From: Planctomycetota bacterium
Lineage (GTDB): Bacteria; Planctomycetota; Planctomycetia; Pirellulales; Pirellulaceae
DNA length: 51,363 bases
Assembly (NCBI GenBank): GCA_026692885.1
Contig: JAPLNJ010000555.1
Span: 1-51,363 of the forward strand
Reading direction: 5' to 3'
Below are positions 26,392-34,710 of this stretch, one piece after another (position 1 is the stretch's first letter; each line of letters starts with the position of its first letter). A model generated the notes under the pieces. It was not told where the DNA came from. It was given only the letters and a program-made list of their open reading frames with translations, and searched no databases. Position numbers and translations under genes: made by a program.

Positions 26392-29121
26392 ATGATCCAC
26401 CGTTTCTGCCGCGTCGCGTTCCTGATGGCATTTTCTTTGTTTTGGGCAGCGGCTACTTCCGCGCTGGGCGCAGAGGGGCAGAGTCCGCCGTCGGATAAGC
26501 CCGCCACCAATGGGGCGGTACCGGGAACCAGCGAGAGTCCCGCCGCCGCACCTGTGTCCAAGCCGTCTTCGCCCAGTCCCTCGGACCCGCAGCATGTCAC
26601 GCTGTTGAAGGACGCGAAGCACGTGGAAGGTCTGCTCTCGCTGTACCGCAAGGGCAACTCGCTGTTCGTCGAGTTCGGCCCCGGCGACTATTCCAACGAA
26701 TATATTGTCTTGATTTCCATCGCGCGGGGCATCAGTCAAGGCATGCTGCTGGGCGGCATGAGTTGGGGCTTCGGCGACGATTGGGTCTGGAGCTTCCGCA
26801 AGATCGACGACAACGTCCACATCATTCGCAAGAACGTTCGCTTCAAGGCCGACAAGGGATCGCCCGAGGCGACCGCCGTGAAATACGCTTACACCGACAG
26901 CGTGTTGTTCAGCCTGCCGATCGTGACCAAAGGGCCGAAAGGCGGCGACTTGGTCGACCTGACCTCGGTCTTCATGAGCGACCTCCCGCAGATTTCAACG
27001 GTCCTGCCAGGATTCATGTTCGCGGCCAACAAGTCGACGTGGGCTTCGGTCAAAGGCTTTTCCAGCAACATGGAACTGGAAGTCGCGGCGACCTATGCCT
27101 CCGGCGGGCACATGAACCTCGACACGGTGCCGGATTCGCGTGGCGCGACCATCAACGTGCACTACTCGATCAGCAAGATCCCGGGCGGCGGCTACGCGTC
27201 GCGGTTGGCGGATGATCGGGTGGGCTACTTCCTGACAGTCATCAAAGACTTCTCCAAGAAAAAGAGCGAAGACCAATTCGTCCGCTACGTCAACCGGTGG
27301 AAGCTGCAAAAAGCTGACTCCTCGGCCGCCATGTCGCCACCCACCGAGCCGATTATTTTCTGGCTCGAGAAGACCGTGCCCTTCAAGTATCGCAAGCCGA
27401 TCCGCGACGGGATTCTCGAATGGAACAAGGCGTTTGCCAAAGCCGGCTTCATCGATGCCTTGGAGGTCCGCCAACAACCGGACGATGCGGATTGGGATCC
27501 CGAAGACATCAACTACAACACGTTCCGCTGGATCACCGCGAATGCTGGATTGGCGATGGGGCCGTCGCGAGTGAATCCTTACACCGGCCAGATTCTGGAT
27601 GCGGACATCATCTTCGACGCCGATTTCCTGACCGCTTGGAAGCAGGAATTCGAGACGCTGACGCCGCAAAGCATCGCCCTGATGACCGGCGGTAAAATAC
27701 AGAACCCACTCCCGAATGCGGGCGCAGCGTCGGGCCTGGAGATGGTCAATCAGGGTTCCCTGCCCGGACCGTGCAAACTGAGCCACGGCATGGCGCATCA
27801 GCTGGCCTTTGGCCTGGCCGCGCTCAACGCCCAGGCCGACCCCAAGGTCACGGCCGAGTTGCAGGAGAAGTTGGTCATGCAGGGACTGAAAGAGGTCACC
27901 ATGCACGAACTCGGGCATACGCTCGGTCTGCGGCACAATTTCAAAGGCAGCGCGTACCTGAGCTTGGCCGATCTGAACAATCCGGCGAAAACCGCCCTGA
28001 ACGGCATGGTGGCTTCGGTCATGGACTACAACCCCACGAACCTGGTGCCCAAGGAGATCCCGCAGGGCGATTTCTTCCCCACCACGATCGGCCCGTATGA
28101 CCTGTGGGCGATCGAATACGGTTATCGACAATTCTCCGGCGACGAGGAGGGCGAACTCAAGAAGATCGCCACACGCGCCGGCGAGCCGGCCCTGAAATAC
28201 GCCACGGACGAAGACACTCGCGGCGAAATCGATCCGGATCCCGAATCGAACCGATACGACCTCGGCAACGACGCGCTGGCCTACGCCAAGCAACGCGCCC
28301 AACTGATCGCCCAGGTAATCCCCACGCTGGTAGACAAGAATGTCAAGGAGGGTGAGGACTACACCAAGGCTCGCAAAGCCTTCAATGTCGTGCTGTCGCA
28401 ATACGGTCAGGCCATGTACTTCACCTCGCGTTACGTGGGCGGCCTGTACACCAGCCGCACCCACCGCGGCGACAAGGACGGCAAATCGCCGATCACGGTC
28501 ATCGAACCCGCCAAACAACGCGAAGCCTTGGCCTTGCTGGAACAACAGGTGTTCAATGACAAGCCGTTCCAATTCCCGCCGGAACTCTACAACCAGCTGG
28601 CGTCCACGAACTGGTCGCACTGGGGACTGCGGACCACATCGAATCGCAAGGACTTCCCAGTGCACGACGTAATTCTGATGTGGCAGGAGCGGATCCTGGC
28701 GCAGCTGATCTCGCCGGTCACGCTGGAACGTATCCACGACGCCGAACTCAAGATACCCGCCGATCAGGATGCGTTCACGACGGCCGAGTTGATTGAACGG
28801 CTTACTAAAGCCGTGTTCGTGGAGGTGGAGAACACCAAGGAAGGCGCCTATACGAACCGCAAGCCGGCGATCACGAGCCTGCGCCGCAACCTGCAACGCA
28901 GCTACCTGAAGGAAGTGTCCAACATGGCGATGGGCCGCAGCAGTGCGCCGCAGGACTGCCAGACGGTGGCCTATGTCGAGTTGACCTCCCTGAAGGCCAG
29001 GATCGATATCTTACTGGCCGGCAATGTCAAGCTGGACGCCTACTCCCGCGCCCACTTGCAGGAGTCCTCCAAACGCATCGAGAAGGTCCTGGACGCCAAG
29101 TTGTCGCTGCTTTCGCCTTGA
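26392..29121 (+). CDS. Secreted zinc metalloprotease (DUF5117/DUF5118/DUF4953 type)
   Basis: 909 aa from ATG 26392, with GGAGAGG six bases upstream; an in-frame TTG at 26371 is less likely. A signal peptide covers about residues 1-26. A Pro/Ser-rich linker follows. The next domain (GNSLFVEFGPGDYSNEYI ...) is typical of the DUF5118/5117 region. The metzincin-type zinc motif HELGHTLGLRH starts at H505, giving three His ligands and the catalytic Glu, and SVMDYNP downstream supplies the Met-turn. The length fits the family, which is widespread in planctomycetes and Bacteroidetes and presumed to degrade extracellular protein. A hairpin terminator follows. Confidence 0.9.
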   Translation: MIHRFCRVAFLMAFSLFWAAATSALGAEGQSPPSDKPATNGAVPGTSESPAAAPVSKPSSPSPSDPQHVTLLKDAKHVEGLLSLYRKGNSLFVEFGPGDYSNEYIVLISIARGISQGMLLGGMSWGFGDDWVWSFRKIDDNVHIIRKNVRFKADKGSPEATAVKYAYTDSVLFSLPIVTKGPKGGDLVDLTSVFMSDLPQISTVLPGFMFAANKSTWASVKGFSSNMELEVAATYASGGHMNLDTVPDSRGATINVHYSISKIPGGGYASRLADDRVGYFLTVIKDFSKKKSEDQFVRYVNRWKLQKADSSAAMSPPTEPIIFWLEKTVPFKYRKPIRDGILEWNKAFAKAGFIDALEVRQQPDDADWDPEDINYNTFRWITANAGLAMGPSRVNPYTGQILDADIIFDADFLTAWKQEFETLTPQSIALMTGGKIQNPLPNAGAASGLEMVNQGSLPGPCKLSHGMAHQLAFGLAALNAQADPKVTAELQEKLVMQGLKEVTMHELGHTLGLRHNFKGSAYLSLADLNNPAKTALNGMVASVMDYNPTNLVPKEIPQGDFFPTTIGPYDLWAIEYGYRQFSGDEEGELKKIATRAGEPALKYATDEDTRGEIDPDPESNRYDLGNDALAYAKQRAQLIAQVIPTLVDKNVKEGEDYTKARKAFNVVLSQYGQAMYFTSRYVGGLYTSRTHRGDKDGKSPITVIEPAKQREALALLEQQVFNDKPFQFPPELYNQLASTNWSHWGLRTTSNRKDFPVHDVILMWQERILAQLISPVTLERIHDAELKIPADQDAFTTAELIERLTKAVFVEVENTKEGAYTNRKPAITSLRRNLQRSYLKEVSNMAMGRSSAPQDCQTVAYVELTSLKARIDILLAGNVKLDAYSRAHLQESSKRIEKVLDAKLSLLSP

Positions 29122-29158
29122 CCGGCGTGCCGGACAGAGACCCGCTGCTGTCGAGGAA

Positions 29159-29199
29159 AACAACGCCCTCTGCTCACCTGCAAGAGGGCGTTGTTCGTT
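29159..29199 (+). terminator. Rho-independent terminator
   Basis: AACAACGCCCTC (29159-29170) pairs perfectly with GAGGGCGTTGTT (29184-29195) and is followed by CGTTT. It lies 38 bp after the metalloprotease stop. Confidence 0.7.
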
Positions 29200-29211
29200 T
29201 CGGGTTGAAGC

Positions 29212-29337
29212 GGCTTTGATCGTAACGTTGCGCACCGTAACCCGACGCGTCAGCGAGGAAGAGCGGCGTTTCCTCGCTGACGCGTCGGGTTACGATGCTC
29301 CGCTGCTAGCGTTTTGCGCCACCTTATGATCAAGGCC
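29212..29337. repeat. Nested palindrome, copy 2
   Basis: The outer arms (around 29212-29233 and 29316-29337) match at 18 of 22 positions in inverted orientation. The inner arms 29236-29260 and 29270-29294 are a perfect 25-bp inverted repeat (CGTAACCCGACGCGTCAGCG ...). It is the same architecture as 18311-18430. Spurious short frames (VSEEERRFLADAS) arise inside it. The rest of 29122-29468 shows no gene. Confidence 0.88.
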
Positions 29338-29468
29338 CCTGCCAAAACTTCACTGCTTAACGCAGATACCCCACACGTCCCTTCCCTTGCTTTCGGCAAA
29401 TCCTCCCAGATGCCGGATTTCCCCCTTCGTCCCTCAAGGCCGCCTAGAGCGAAGCCGAACAATAATGC

Positions 29469-32400
29469 TTACTGCGACGCTACCGGTTGCAGCGCGATGG
29501 TGGCCTGATTCAGGTAGCTGCACGTGCACCAACTGGCGGCGTCGGCCATCAGCACCAGCCCACCGGCAGGAATCGCGTTCACCCAACAACCGGGTCGAAT
29601 GCCGCCGTAATTCTCCGTCTGCTGGGATCCCTCCAGGTCCCAGTACCCCAGCGTGGCCGAACGATAGACGAGCAGCCGGCTGGAACCGGCCAGGACACCG
29701 CAACCATAGGAACGTTTGAACTCAAAGGGCAGACGCTCGCCGGTCAGCAGATCCCACTTGCCAGGCTCCGCATAGAGGGTCCGGTCATTCAGCACGGGCC
29801 GCGACTTGTACTTGGCCTGGACGCTCCAGAGTCGCTGGCCGTCGCTCGCCCGATAGGCTGCCAAGCGACCGCCGACTTCGGAGTCCAACTTGAAACTCGT
29901 CGGCTGATACGACATGACCAGCACGTCGTGTTTTTCGCTGAGAGCCAATACGGTGCCGAAGATGTCTTCCCGAACCTGCCAGAGTTCCTTGCCTGTCGAT
30001 GCGTCCAGGCACAGCAGGCGGCCAGGCGGGTGCTCGACGCGTTCTGTCGGCGGCGTCGTTTGCGGTGTGTCGGCGCCGGCCAATGGCCGATCGATCAGGT
30101 AGACGCGGCCCGGCCCAGACGCAATTGCGTTGTAACGAATCGAATGCTGCGGGGTGAACATCCAGGGGAACTTGCCCGTCTGCGGGTCCAGAGCGAACAG
30201 CAGCCGCGACTCACTGAACTGGTGGGTCATGTCGAGCTTACCCAGAAAGGCTCGCCACGACTCTTTCACCACATGTTCTTCATTCGCGAGCGTGCCGAAC
30301 AGCGTGCCGTCGCGGTAGGCCAGATAACCCCAGGTGCCCGACTTCTTGCCCGGCTGCGACGGTATATTCCACTCGGCCACGAGCTTTCCCGTGCGGACAT
30401 CCAAACACAGACACTTGGGCCCGGCGTGGACAAACAGCCGATCGCCGCCCAGGCACAGGTTGCTGCCCGTGGCGGCCGCGCCGGTCAGGTGGTCTTGGTG
30501 ATAAGCCTTGAGAATCCCCGGCAGCGGAAACTCCCAGAGGGTCGCTCCGTTGTAGACATTGATCGCTCGCACGCCGTCGATCCCTTCGACGAACATTCGA
30601 CCATCCGCCACCAGCGGCGCCGGACCACGCCCGTGACGACTGGGCATCAGCAAGTCCGTGTCCCGAAACCACAGCATCGCCAGCGGGCCTTGCAGCCGCG
30701 TGTCACCGGAGCAGAGTGTGTTGCCTGCGTCGGCATATTGATGCGTCCAGTCGGCGGCTCCTTCCAGCGCCCCTCGGCTGGATACCTGCATCGCTCCCGG
30801 CCGCCCCAGACAAATAACGCCGCCGCACGGTCGCTGACACCGTACCACCGCCGTCCAAGCAGCGACCCCCACTCCCTCGACCACACTCCGCCCTGAAACG
30901 ATCAGATCGGCGAAGTAGTTCGGGTAGGACACCGCGACCGGATCGGCTTGATGCACTGTCGCCCGGACACCATACAACCCGGCGGCAGCGAGCATCTGCC
31001 GGGCGGCCTGGACCTTCGCCGGATCCACATCCACGGCGTAGATTCGCAACTTCGTCCGCCTGGCCAACTCCAAGGCCAAGCGTCCCTCCCCGCAAGCGAG
31101 GTCCAAGCCATAGCCTTCCGTCACGCCGCCGCGTTCGACGATCTCCTGGGCAGCCAGCGCATACGGGGAGTGCTCGTCCGCCTCCGGCCGTCGCAGCGGC
31201 GATTCGATCACGATCGGCATACCTTGGTCGCCGCCGAAACACGCGATCGACCCCTGATCGGTGCTGACAACCAGTCGACCGTCAGAAACCGCAAGTCCGT
31301 AGACCGTTCCATGCACGATCGCCGTCCACTTGGTCTGGCCCGACGCTGCGTCACAAAGCACGACGTGATTCTTCCCGCCAGCCACGACGACGTCGCCCGC
31401 CACGATCAGCGAGCTGATCGCGTCCAACTCGATTTTCGCCGTCCAGGCCGGTGGTCCCAGAGTCTTCGCCCGGGTCTTGCTCCCTTTTCGGTCCGTCGTT
31501 TCCTTGTCCACGAAGAGCAGCTGTCGATCCAGGGCCACGAGTTGATTGCCGGCCGCGTAGATGATCCAACGGGGATGAGCCGCCACCTGGACTCCCGCCG
31601 CACTCGTCCCCAACGCCTGTTCGACCGCGCCCGCCGCCGAGGCAAACATGGTGCCCGCGTTGAAGAAATGCCCGTCGATGACCACGACCTCGGACCCGCC
31701 CAAGCCGCGATTGGCTTGCAGATGGAAGTAACGCAGTTTCCCGTCCTCACGGTCCACCGCCGCGGGAACGGCGCGGCCGGTGGGCACCCACAGCGTGTTA
31801 CCTTCGACGGCCAGAGCCCCTTGAATCGCGATCCCGCTCTTGGCCCGCGCCCCAGGATGCGGCTGATCCATCTCGATCGAGCCCGACGAGTCGTTGCACC
31901 ACAGGGTCTTGCCGGTGACCACGTCGACGGCATAGAGGAAGACCCCTTCGGACGGCCAGATGCCCACACCAAAATAGACGATCCCGTCGACCACCACCGG
32001 ACCTCCGCGAGCGGGCCAGCGGGCGATCATCCGATCGTTGCCCAACAGCATGTCCGGCCGCGGCCCGCCGCGGAGCTTCCAGTACACACGCCCGTCGGCC
32101 GCCGCGAGACAGTACAGAAAACCGTCGTCGCTCGCGACCAAGACCCGGTCTTGCCAGACCGCCGGTGCGAACCGCACGGGCCCGTCGGTGACGTAGGTCC
32201 AGCGAACTTGGCCCGTGGCCGCGTCGCGGGCCATGACCTGGTCGTCGGCCGATGTGCCGTAGTAGAGGGTGCCGCCAGCCACGACCACTTGATACGCCCG
32301 ATCGAACGGCAGGCGTTGGCTGAGCGGCCACGCCGGCTGCGGTGCGTGCCGTTCCCGGACAGTCCAACGGAGCGACAGCGCCTCAGGCAAGCGTTCCGCC

Positions 32401-32519
32401 GTATAGCCGCTGCGGGCCGCATCGGCCCGTCCCATCGGCCAGTCCGCGGCGAGACTCGTCTGCGCCAGTAGCAAGCAGAAGATCGAGTCAGAAAGGGCTC
32501 CTACGATACCTGGTCTCAT
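29469..32519 (-). CDS. Secreted PQQ-like beta-propeller protein with embedded methyltransferase domain
   Basis: 1016 aa; the minus-strand start is preceded by GAGGAG. A signal peptide (about 1-25, LLLAQTSLAADWP) implies export. Residues ~26-440 and ~620-1016 are PQQ-like propeller blades: the motif A-x-D-x-x-TG-x-x-x-W recurs (RDAATGQVRWTY, CLDASTGKELWQV). Between them lies a class I SAM-methyltransferase domain with motif I LDLACGEGRLALELA (~468-482), the acidic motif VDVDPAK and YFADLIVSGR. PQQ-like repeats here probably act as protein scaffolds. A SAM-dependent domain outside the cytoplasm has no obvious cofactor supply, so it may be structural or bind another ligand. Similar fusions are, as far as I recall, annotated in planctomycetes. 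Confidence 0.88.
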   Translation of the reverse strand: MRPGIVGALSDSIFCLLLAQTSLAADWPMGRADAARSGYTAERLPEALSLRWTVRERHAPQPAWPLSQRLPFDRAYQVVVAGGTLYYGTSADDQVMARDAATGQVRWTYVTDGPVRFAPAVWQDRVLVASDDGFLYCLAAADGRVYWKLRGGPRPDMLLGNDRMIARWPARGGPVVVDGIVYFGVGIWPSEGVFLYAVDVVTGKTLWCNDSSGSIEMDQPHPGARAKSGIAIQGALAVEGNTLWVPTGRAVPAAVDREDGKLRYFHLQANRGLGGSEVVVIDGHFFNAGTMFASAAGAVEQALGTSAAGVQVAAHPRWIIYAAGNQLVALDRQLLFVDKETTDRKGSKTRAKTLGPPAWTAKIELDAISSLIVAGDVVVAGGKNHVVLCDAASGQTKWTAIVHGTVYGLAVSDGRLVVSTDQGSIACFGGDQGMPIVIESPLRRPEADEHSPYALAAQEIVERGGVTEGYGLDLACGEGRLALELARRTKLRIYAVDVDPAKVQAARQMLAAAGLYGVRATVHQADPVAVSYPNYFADLIVSGRSVVEGVGVAAWTAVVRCQRPCGGVICLGRPGAMQVSSRGALEGAADWTHQYADAGNTLCSGDTRLQGPLAMLWFRDTDLLMPSRHGRGPAPLVADGRMFVEGIDGVRAINVYNGATLWEFPLPGILKAYHQDHLTGAAATGSNLCLGGDRLFVHAGPKCLCLDVRTGKLVAEWNIPSQPGKKSGTWGYLAYRDGTLFGTLANEEHVVKESWRAFLGKLDMTHQFSESRLLFALDPQTGKFPWMFTPQHSIRYNAIASGPGRVYLIDRPLAGADTPQTTPPTERVEHPPGRLLCLDASTGKELWQVREDIFGTVLALSEKHDVLVMSYQPTSFKLDSEVGGRLAAYRASDGQRLWSVQAKYKSRPVLNDRTLYAEPGKWDLLTGERLPFEFKRSYGCGVLAGSSRLLVYRSATLGYWDLEGSQQTENYGGIRPGCWVNAIPAGGLVLMADAASWCTCSYLNQATIALQPVASQ

Positions 32520-32567
32520 GAGGTCTCCTCACGTTTTCGATTCTCGTGCGATGCGGGCCTGCGGCGT

Positions 32568-32659
32568 GTTGATTTAGTCGGCGATGATATCAGGCGTAGG
32601 CTGTGCCCACCAACTACAAGCGTTTGTGGTGGGCACAGCCCACGCTACACTAAATCGAC
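32568..32659. repeat. Nested palindrome of the GTGGGCACAGCCCAC family
   Basis: The inner arms GCTGTGCCCACCA (32600-32612) and TGGTGGGCACAGC form a hairpin near 32594-32647. The outer arms GTTGATTTAG (32568-32577) and CTAAATCGAC (32650-32659) match at 9 of 10. A relative of the inner palindrome lies at 50628-50685. Confidence 0.75.
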
Positions 32660-32764
32660 AGGCGGCCGGTCCCGGTGGTTCAACGGCTCTTGCACTACTA
32701 ACCCCTGTCTTCCCACCTTGCGGATTGTAGACGGGCATCGCGGTGGAAAGCAATCACTTGGGCT

Positions 32765-33010
32765 AGCACCAAACGGTTTCTTGATCCTGTCGCGTAGAGA
32801 ATGAGATTCTACGGTTTCGCATAGCAAGACCGCCGGCTGGGGTCAGACGTACAGATTTCAGTTTTCGCGGTCCTGTGCCCAACCACCTGGAAAGCCTTCT
32901 GTCCGCGAAAACTGAAATCTGTACGTCTGACCCCTTGTCTCGCGACCCGTCCAGGTTGAACCGTCAACTCTCATTCTTTACGCGCAAGGGCCGAAATACC
33001 GTTTGGTGCT
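32765..33010. repeat. Element A, 246-bp palindromic repeat, empty-site copy
   Basis: It is bounded by inverted ends AGCACCAAACGG (32765-32776) and CCGTTTGGTGCT (32999-33010). Inside lies a perfect 32-bp inverted repeat (32839-32870 and 32903-32934) with a 32-nt loop. A second copy is at 43361-43865, where the same sequence is split by a 259-bp insertion. No coding frame is seen, so it is a non-autonomous repeat. Confidence 0.88.
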
Positions 33011-33138
33011 CGTGCGTCGTCAAGGCTTAGTCTTGGGGTGACCGATGCGGTGGCGCAAGCTTCCAGCTTGCGTTTGACGCGATAGATCGAAAGGCAAGCA
33101 GCATGCGTACCCCACTTTTTAGCATTGAAGACGCACTA
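33010..33138. repeat. Element B, copy 1, abutting element A
   Basis: It runs from GTGCGTCGTCAAGGCTTA to GAAGACGCACTA, with inverted ends (GTGCGTC ... GACGCAC). The reverse complement of 43865-44013 aligns along its whole length with small indels, so it is the same element in opposite orientation. The remainder of 33139-33360 shows nothing recognisable. Confidence 0.8.
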
Positions 33139-33360
33139 GGCCGAAAAATAGTCCCTCGCCCCGGTACTCCGGGGAGAGACTTGGGGTGAGGGGCAAGACG
33201 GCAAGTGCCGACGTCGTTTTTCGGCCGTTCCCTGAGCCAGGCAATTCCGCTAATTGACGCGCCTACTCCGCGTGGAAGACAATGTCGGACATCCGGTCCG
33301 GAGCCGTTCCAGCCCGGCATGTCGTCGGCCAGCCACCTTCACCCGCATGCGATCGAAACG

Positions 33361-33417
33361 TAGGTCAGGCTTTCCAGCCTGACGTCCCAACCGTGTCAGG
33401 CTGGAAAGCCTGACCTA
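33361..33417. repeat. Perfect 23-bp palindrome
   Basis: The arms 33361-33383 and 33395-33417 (TAGGTCAGGCTTTCCAGCC ...) are exact reverse complements with an 11-nt loop. It sits at the broken 5' end of the oxidoreductase remnant. Confidence 0.9.
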
Positions 33418-33449
33418 CATCCAACACGAAAGACACTTGACCGTTCCAG

Positions 33450-34139
33450 CCGGGTGGACTCAAGGAAGTCTTGTGGCAAATCCAGCGCCCGTACTTCTTC
33501 CTCTGGGCGTCGTCGGGTCTGTTCATCGAATTGATGATCCACCAGATTGACGAGTGCTGCTGGCTGAAGGACGCTTGGCCTGTCGCCGCGCACGGCTTGG
33601 GCGGGCGGATCCCGAACAGCCCCGACTGCAGCCAGAACCTGGACAGCTACTCGATCGAGTACACGTTTGCCGACGGGACCAAAGCGTTGGTCAATGGCCG
33701 GAACGTGGCGAACTGCTACAACGACGTCGCCGCGTTCGTCCACGGCACGAAGTGTGCCGCCCAATTCTCGGGCAACATTCACGCGCCGACGGTGCAGATG
33801 TATAGGGATCAGCGCATCGCACCGGACAATATCGACTGGAAGCCGGAACCGGAGCAAGTCAATCCGTGGCAGGCGGAATGGAACGTGCTGTTGGACGATA
33901 TCCGCAAGGACCGGCCGCACAACGAGTCCCGCCGCGCCGCCTACTCGAACCTGGCGGCCATCATGGGCCGCGCCGCGGTCCACACCGGAAAGGTCATCAC
34001 CTGGGACGAAGCGTTGGCCTCGAACTTCAAGTTCTGCGACAATGTCGACGGCCTGAACCAAGACAGTCCCGCCCAGGTCCAGGCGGACGCCCAAGGCCGG
34101 TACCCCGCGCCCATCCCCGGCACAGGCAAAGAAATCTGA
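33450..34139 (+). pseudogene. C-terminal remnant of a Gfo/Idh/MocA-type oxidoreductase
   Basis: The open frame (GLKEVLWQIQRPYFFLWAS ...) encodes ~228 residues that match the C-terminal half of planctomycete Gfo/Idh/MocA dehydrogenases: HQIDECCWLKDAWPV, NLDSYSIEYTFADGTK and the ending IPGTGKEI are typical. The N-terminal NAD(P)-binding half, about 200 residues, is absent. Upstream there is only the palindrome at 33361 and other repeats. The first possible start is a TTG at 33471 without a ribosome site. The natural C-terminus is intact, so this is a 5' deletion. Confidence 0.8.
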
Positions 34140-34246
34140 CCGTGTTTCTCCGAGTGCGGTGGACCCCCAAGGGTATCCCGACGCGTTGAAACCCTGACCT
34201 TGACGGGCAGACTGCATCCTTGGCCCAAGTGCAACTTCCTTTATTA

Positions 34247-34322
34247 GCACGGATGGCAGAGCCGGAGCACGGATTTCTTCTTTCTTCGGTCTTCATCCGT
34301 GCTTTGGCTCTGCCATCCGTGC
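34247..34322. repeat. Palindrome with GCACGGATGGCAGAGCC arms
   Basis: The left arm starting at 34247 pairs with the right arm ending at 34322 (GGCTCTGCCATCCGTGC), and a second pair GAGCACGGA/TCCGTGCTT lies inside. It is non-coding. Confidence 0.8.
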
Positions 34323-34390
34323 GGACAACAAAACCTGAAAGACCCAAGCCGAAAGGCAATCCGACGTTTTCAAGCGGCCAGGGCTACGTC

Positions 34391-34710
34391 GTCGCCGCTT
34401 TTCATTGGCGCTGCTGTCCGATCGGTCCGTGATCCGTCCCCTAATCCGACGAACAGGGATGCGGCTCGGCGCCTTCAATATTCCCGGCGTTTTGGAAAGC
34501 GGTGACAAGTCACCGCACTCCAAGTCCCCACGCCACGGCCTTCTTGGAGTGCGGCGACCCGTCGCCGCTTTTCATTGGCGATGTTGTCCGATCGGTCCGT
34601 GATTCGTCCCCTAATCCGACGAACAGGGATGCGGCTCGGCGCCTTCAATATTCCCTGCGTTTTGAAAAGCGGTGACAAGTCACCGCACTCCAAGTTCCCA
34701 CGCCACGGCC
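34391..34710. repeat. Two direct copies of a 150-bp repeat, period 170
   Basis: 34391-34540 and 34561-34710 are near-identical (for example CGATCGGTCCGTGAT and GGGATGCGGCTCGGCGCC in both). They are separated by a 20-bp spacer. Both end in a palindromic GTGACAAGTCACCGCACTCC segment. The second copy overlaps the last 31 bases of the minus-strand hydrolase gene. No other feature is seen in 34323-34679. Confidence 0.9.

Noticed and set aside
26995..28896. 633-codon minus-strand frame opposite the metalloprotease
   Set aside because: The plus strand carries the HELGHTLGLRH zinc motif and a signal peptide, so the opposite frame is a shadow.
29024..29329. Short frames encoding VSEEERRFLADAS-type peptides (also near 18300)
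   Set aside because: They are translations of the palindromic repeat, not genes.
30948..32471. 507-codon plus-strand frame opposite the propeller protein
   Set aside because: No ribosome site or domain. The minus frame shows regular propeller repeats.
34293..34693. Short frames encoding MECGDLSPL-type peptides
   Set aside because: Translations of the 150-bp repeat in a non-coding gap.
34391..34710. Possible CRISPR array
   Set aside because: There are only two 150-bp copies with one 20-bp spacer and no cas genes.
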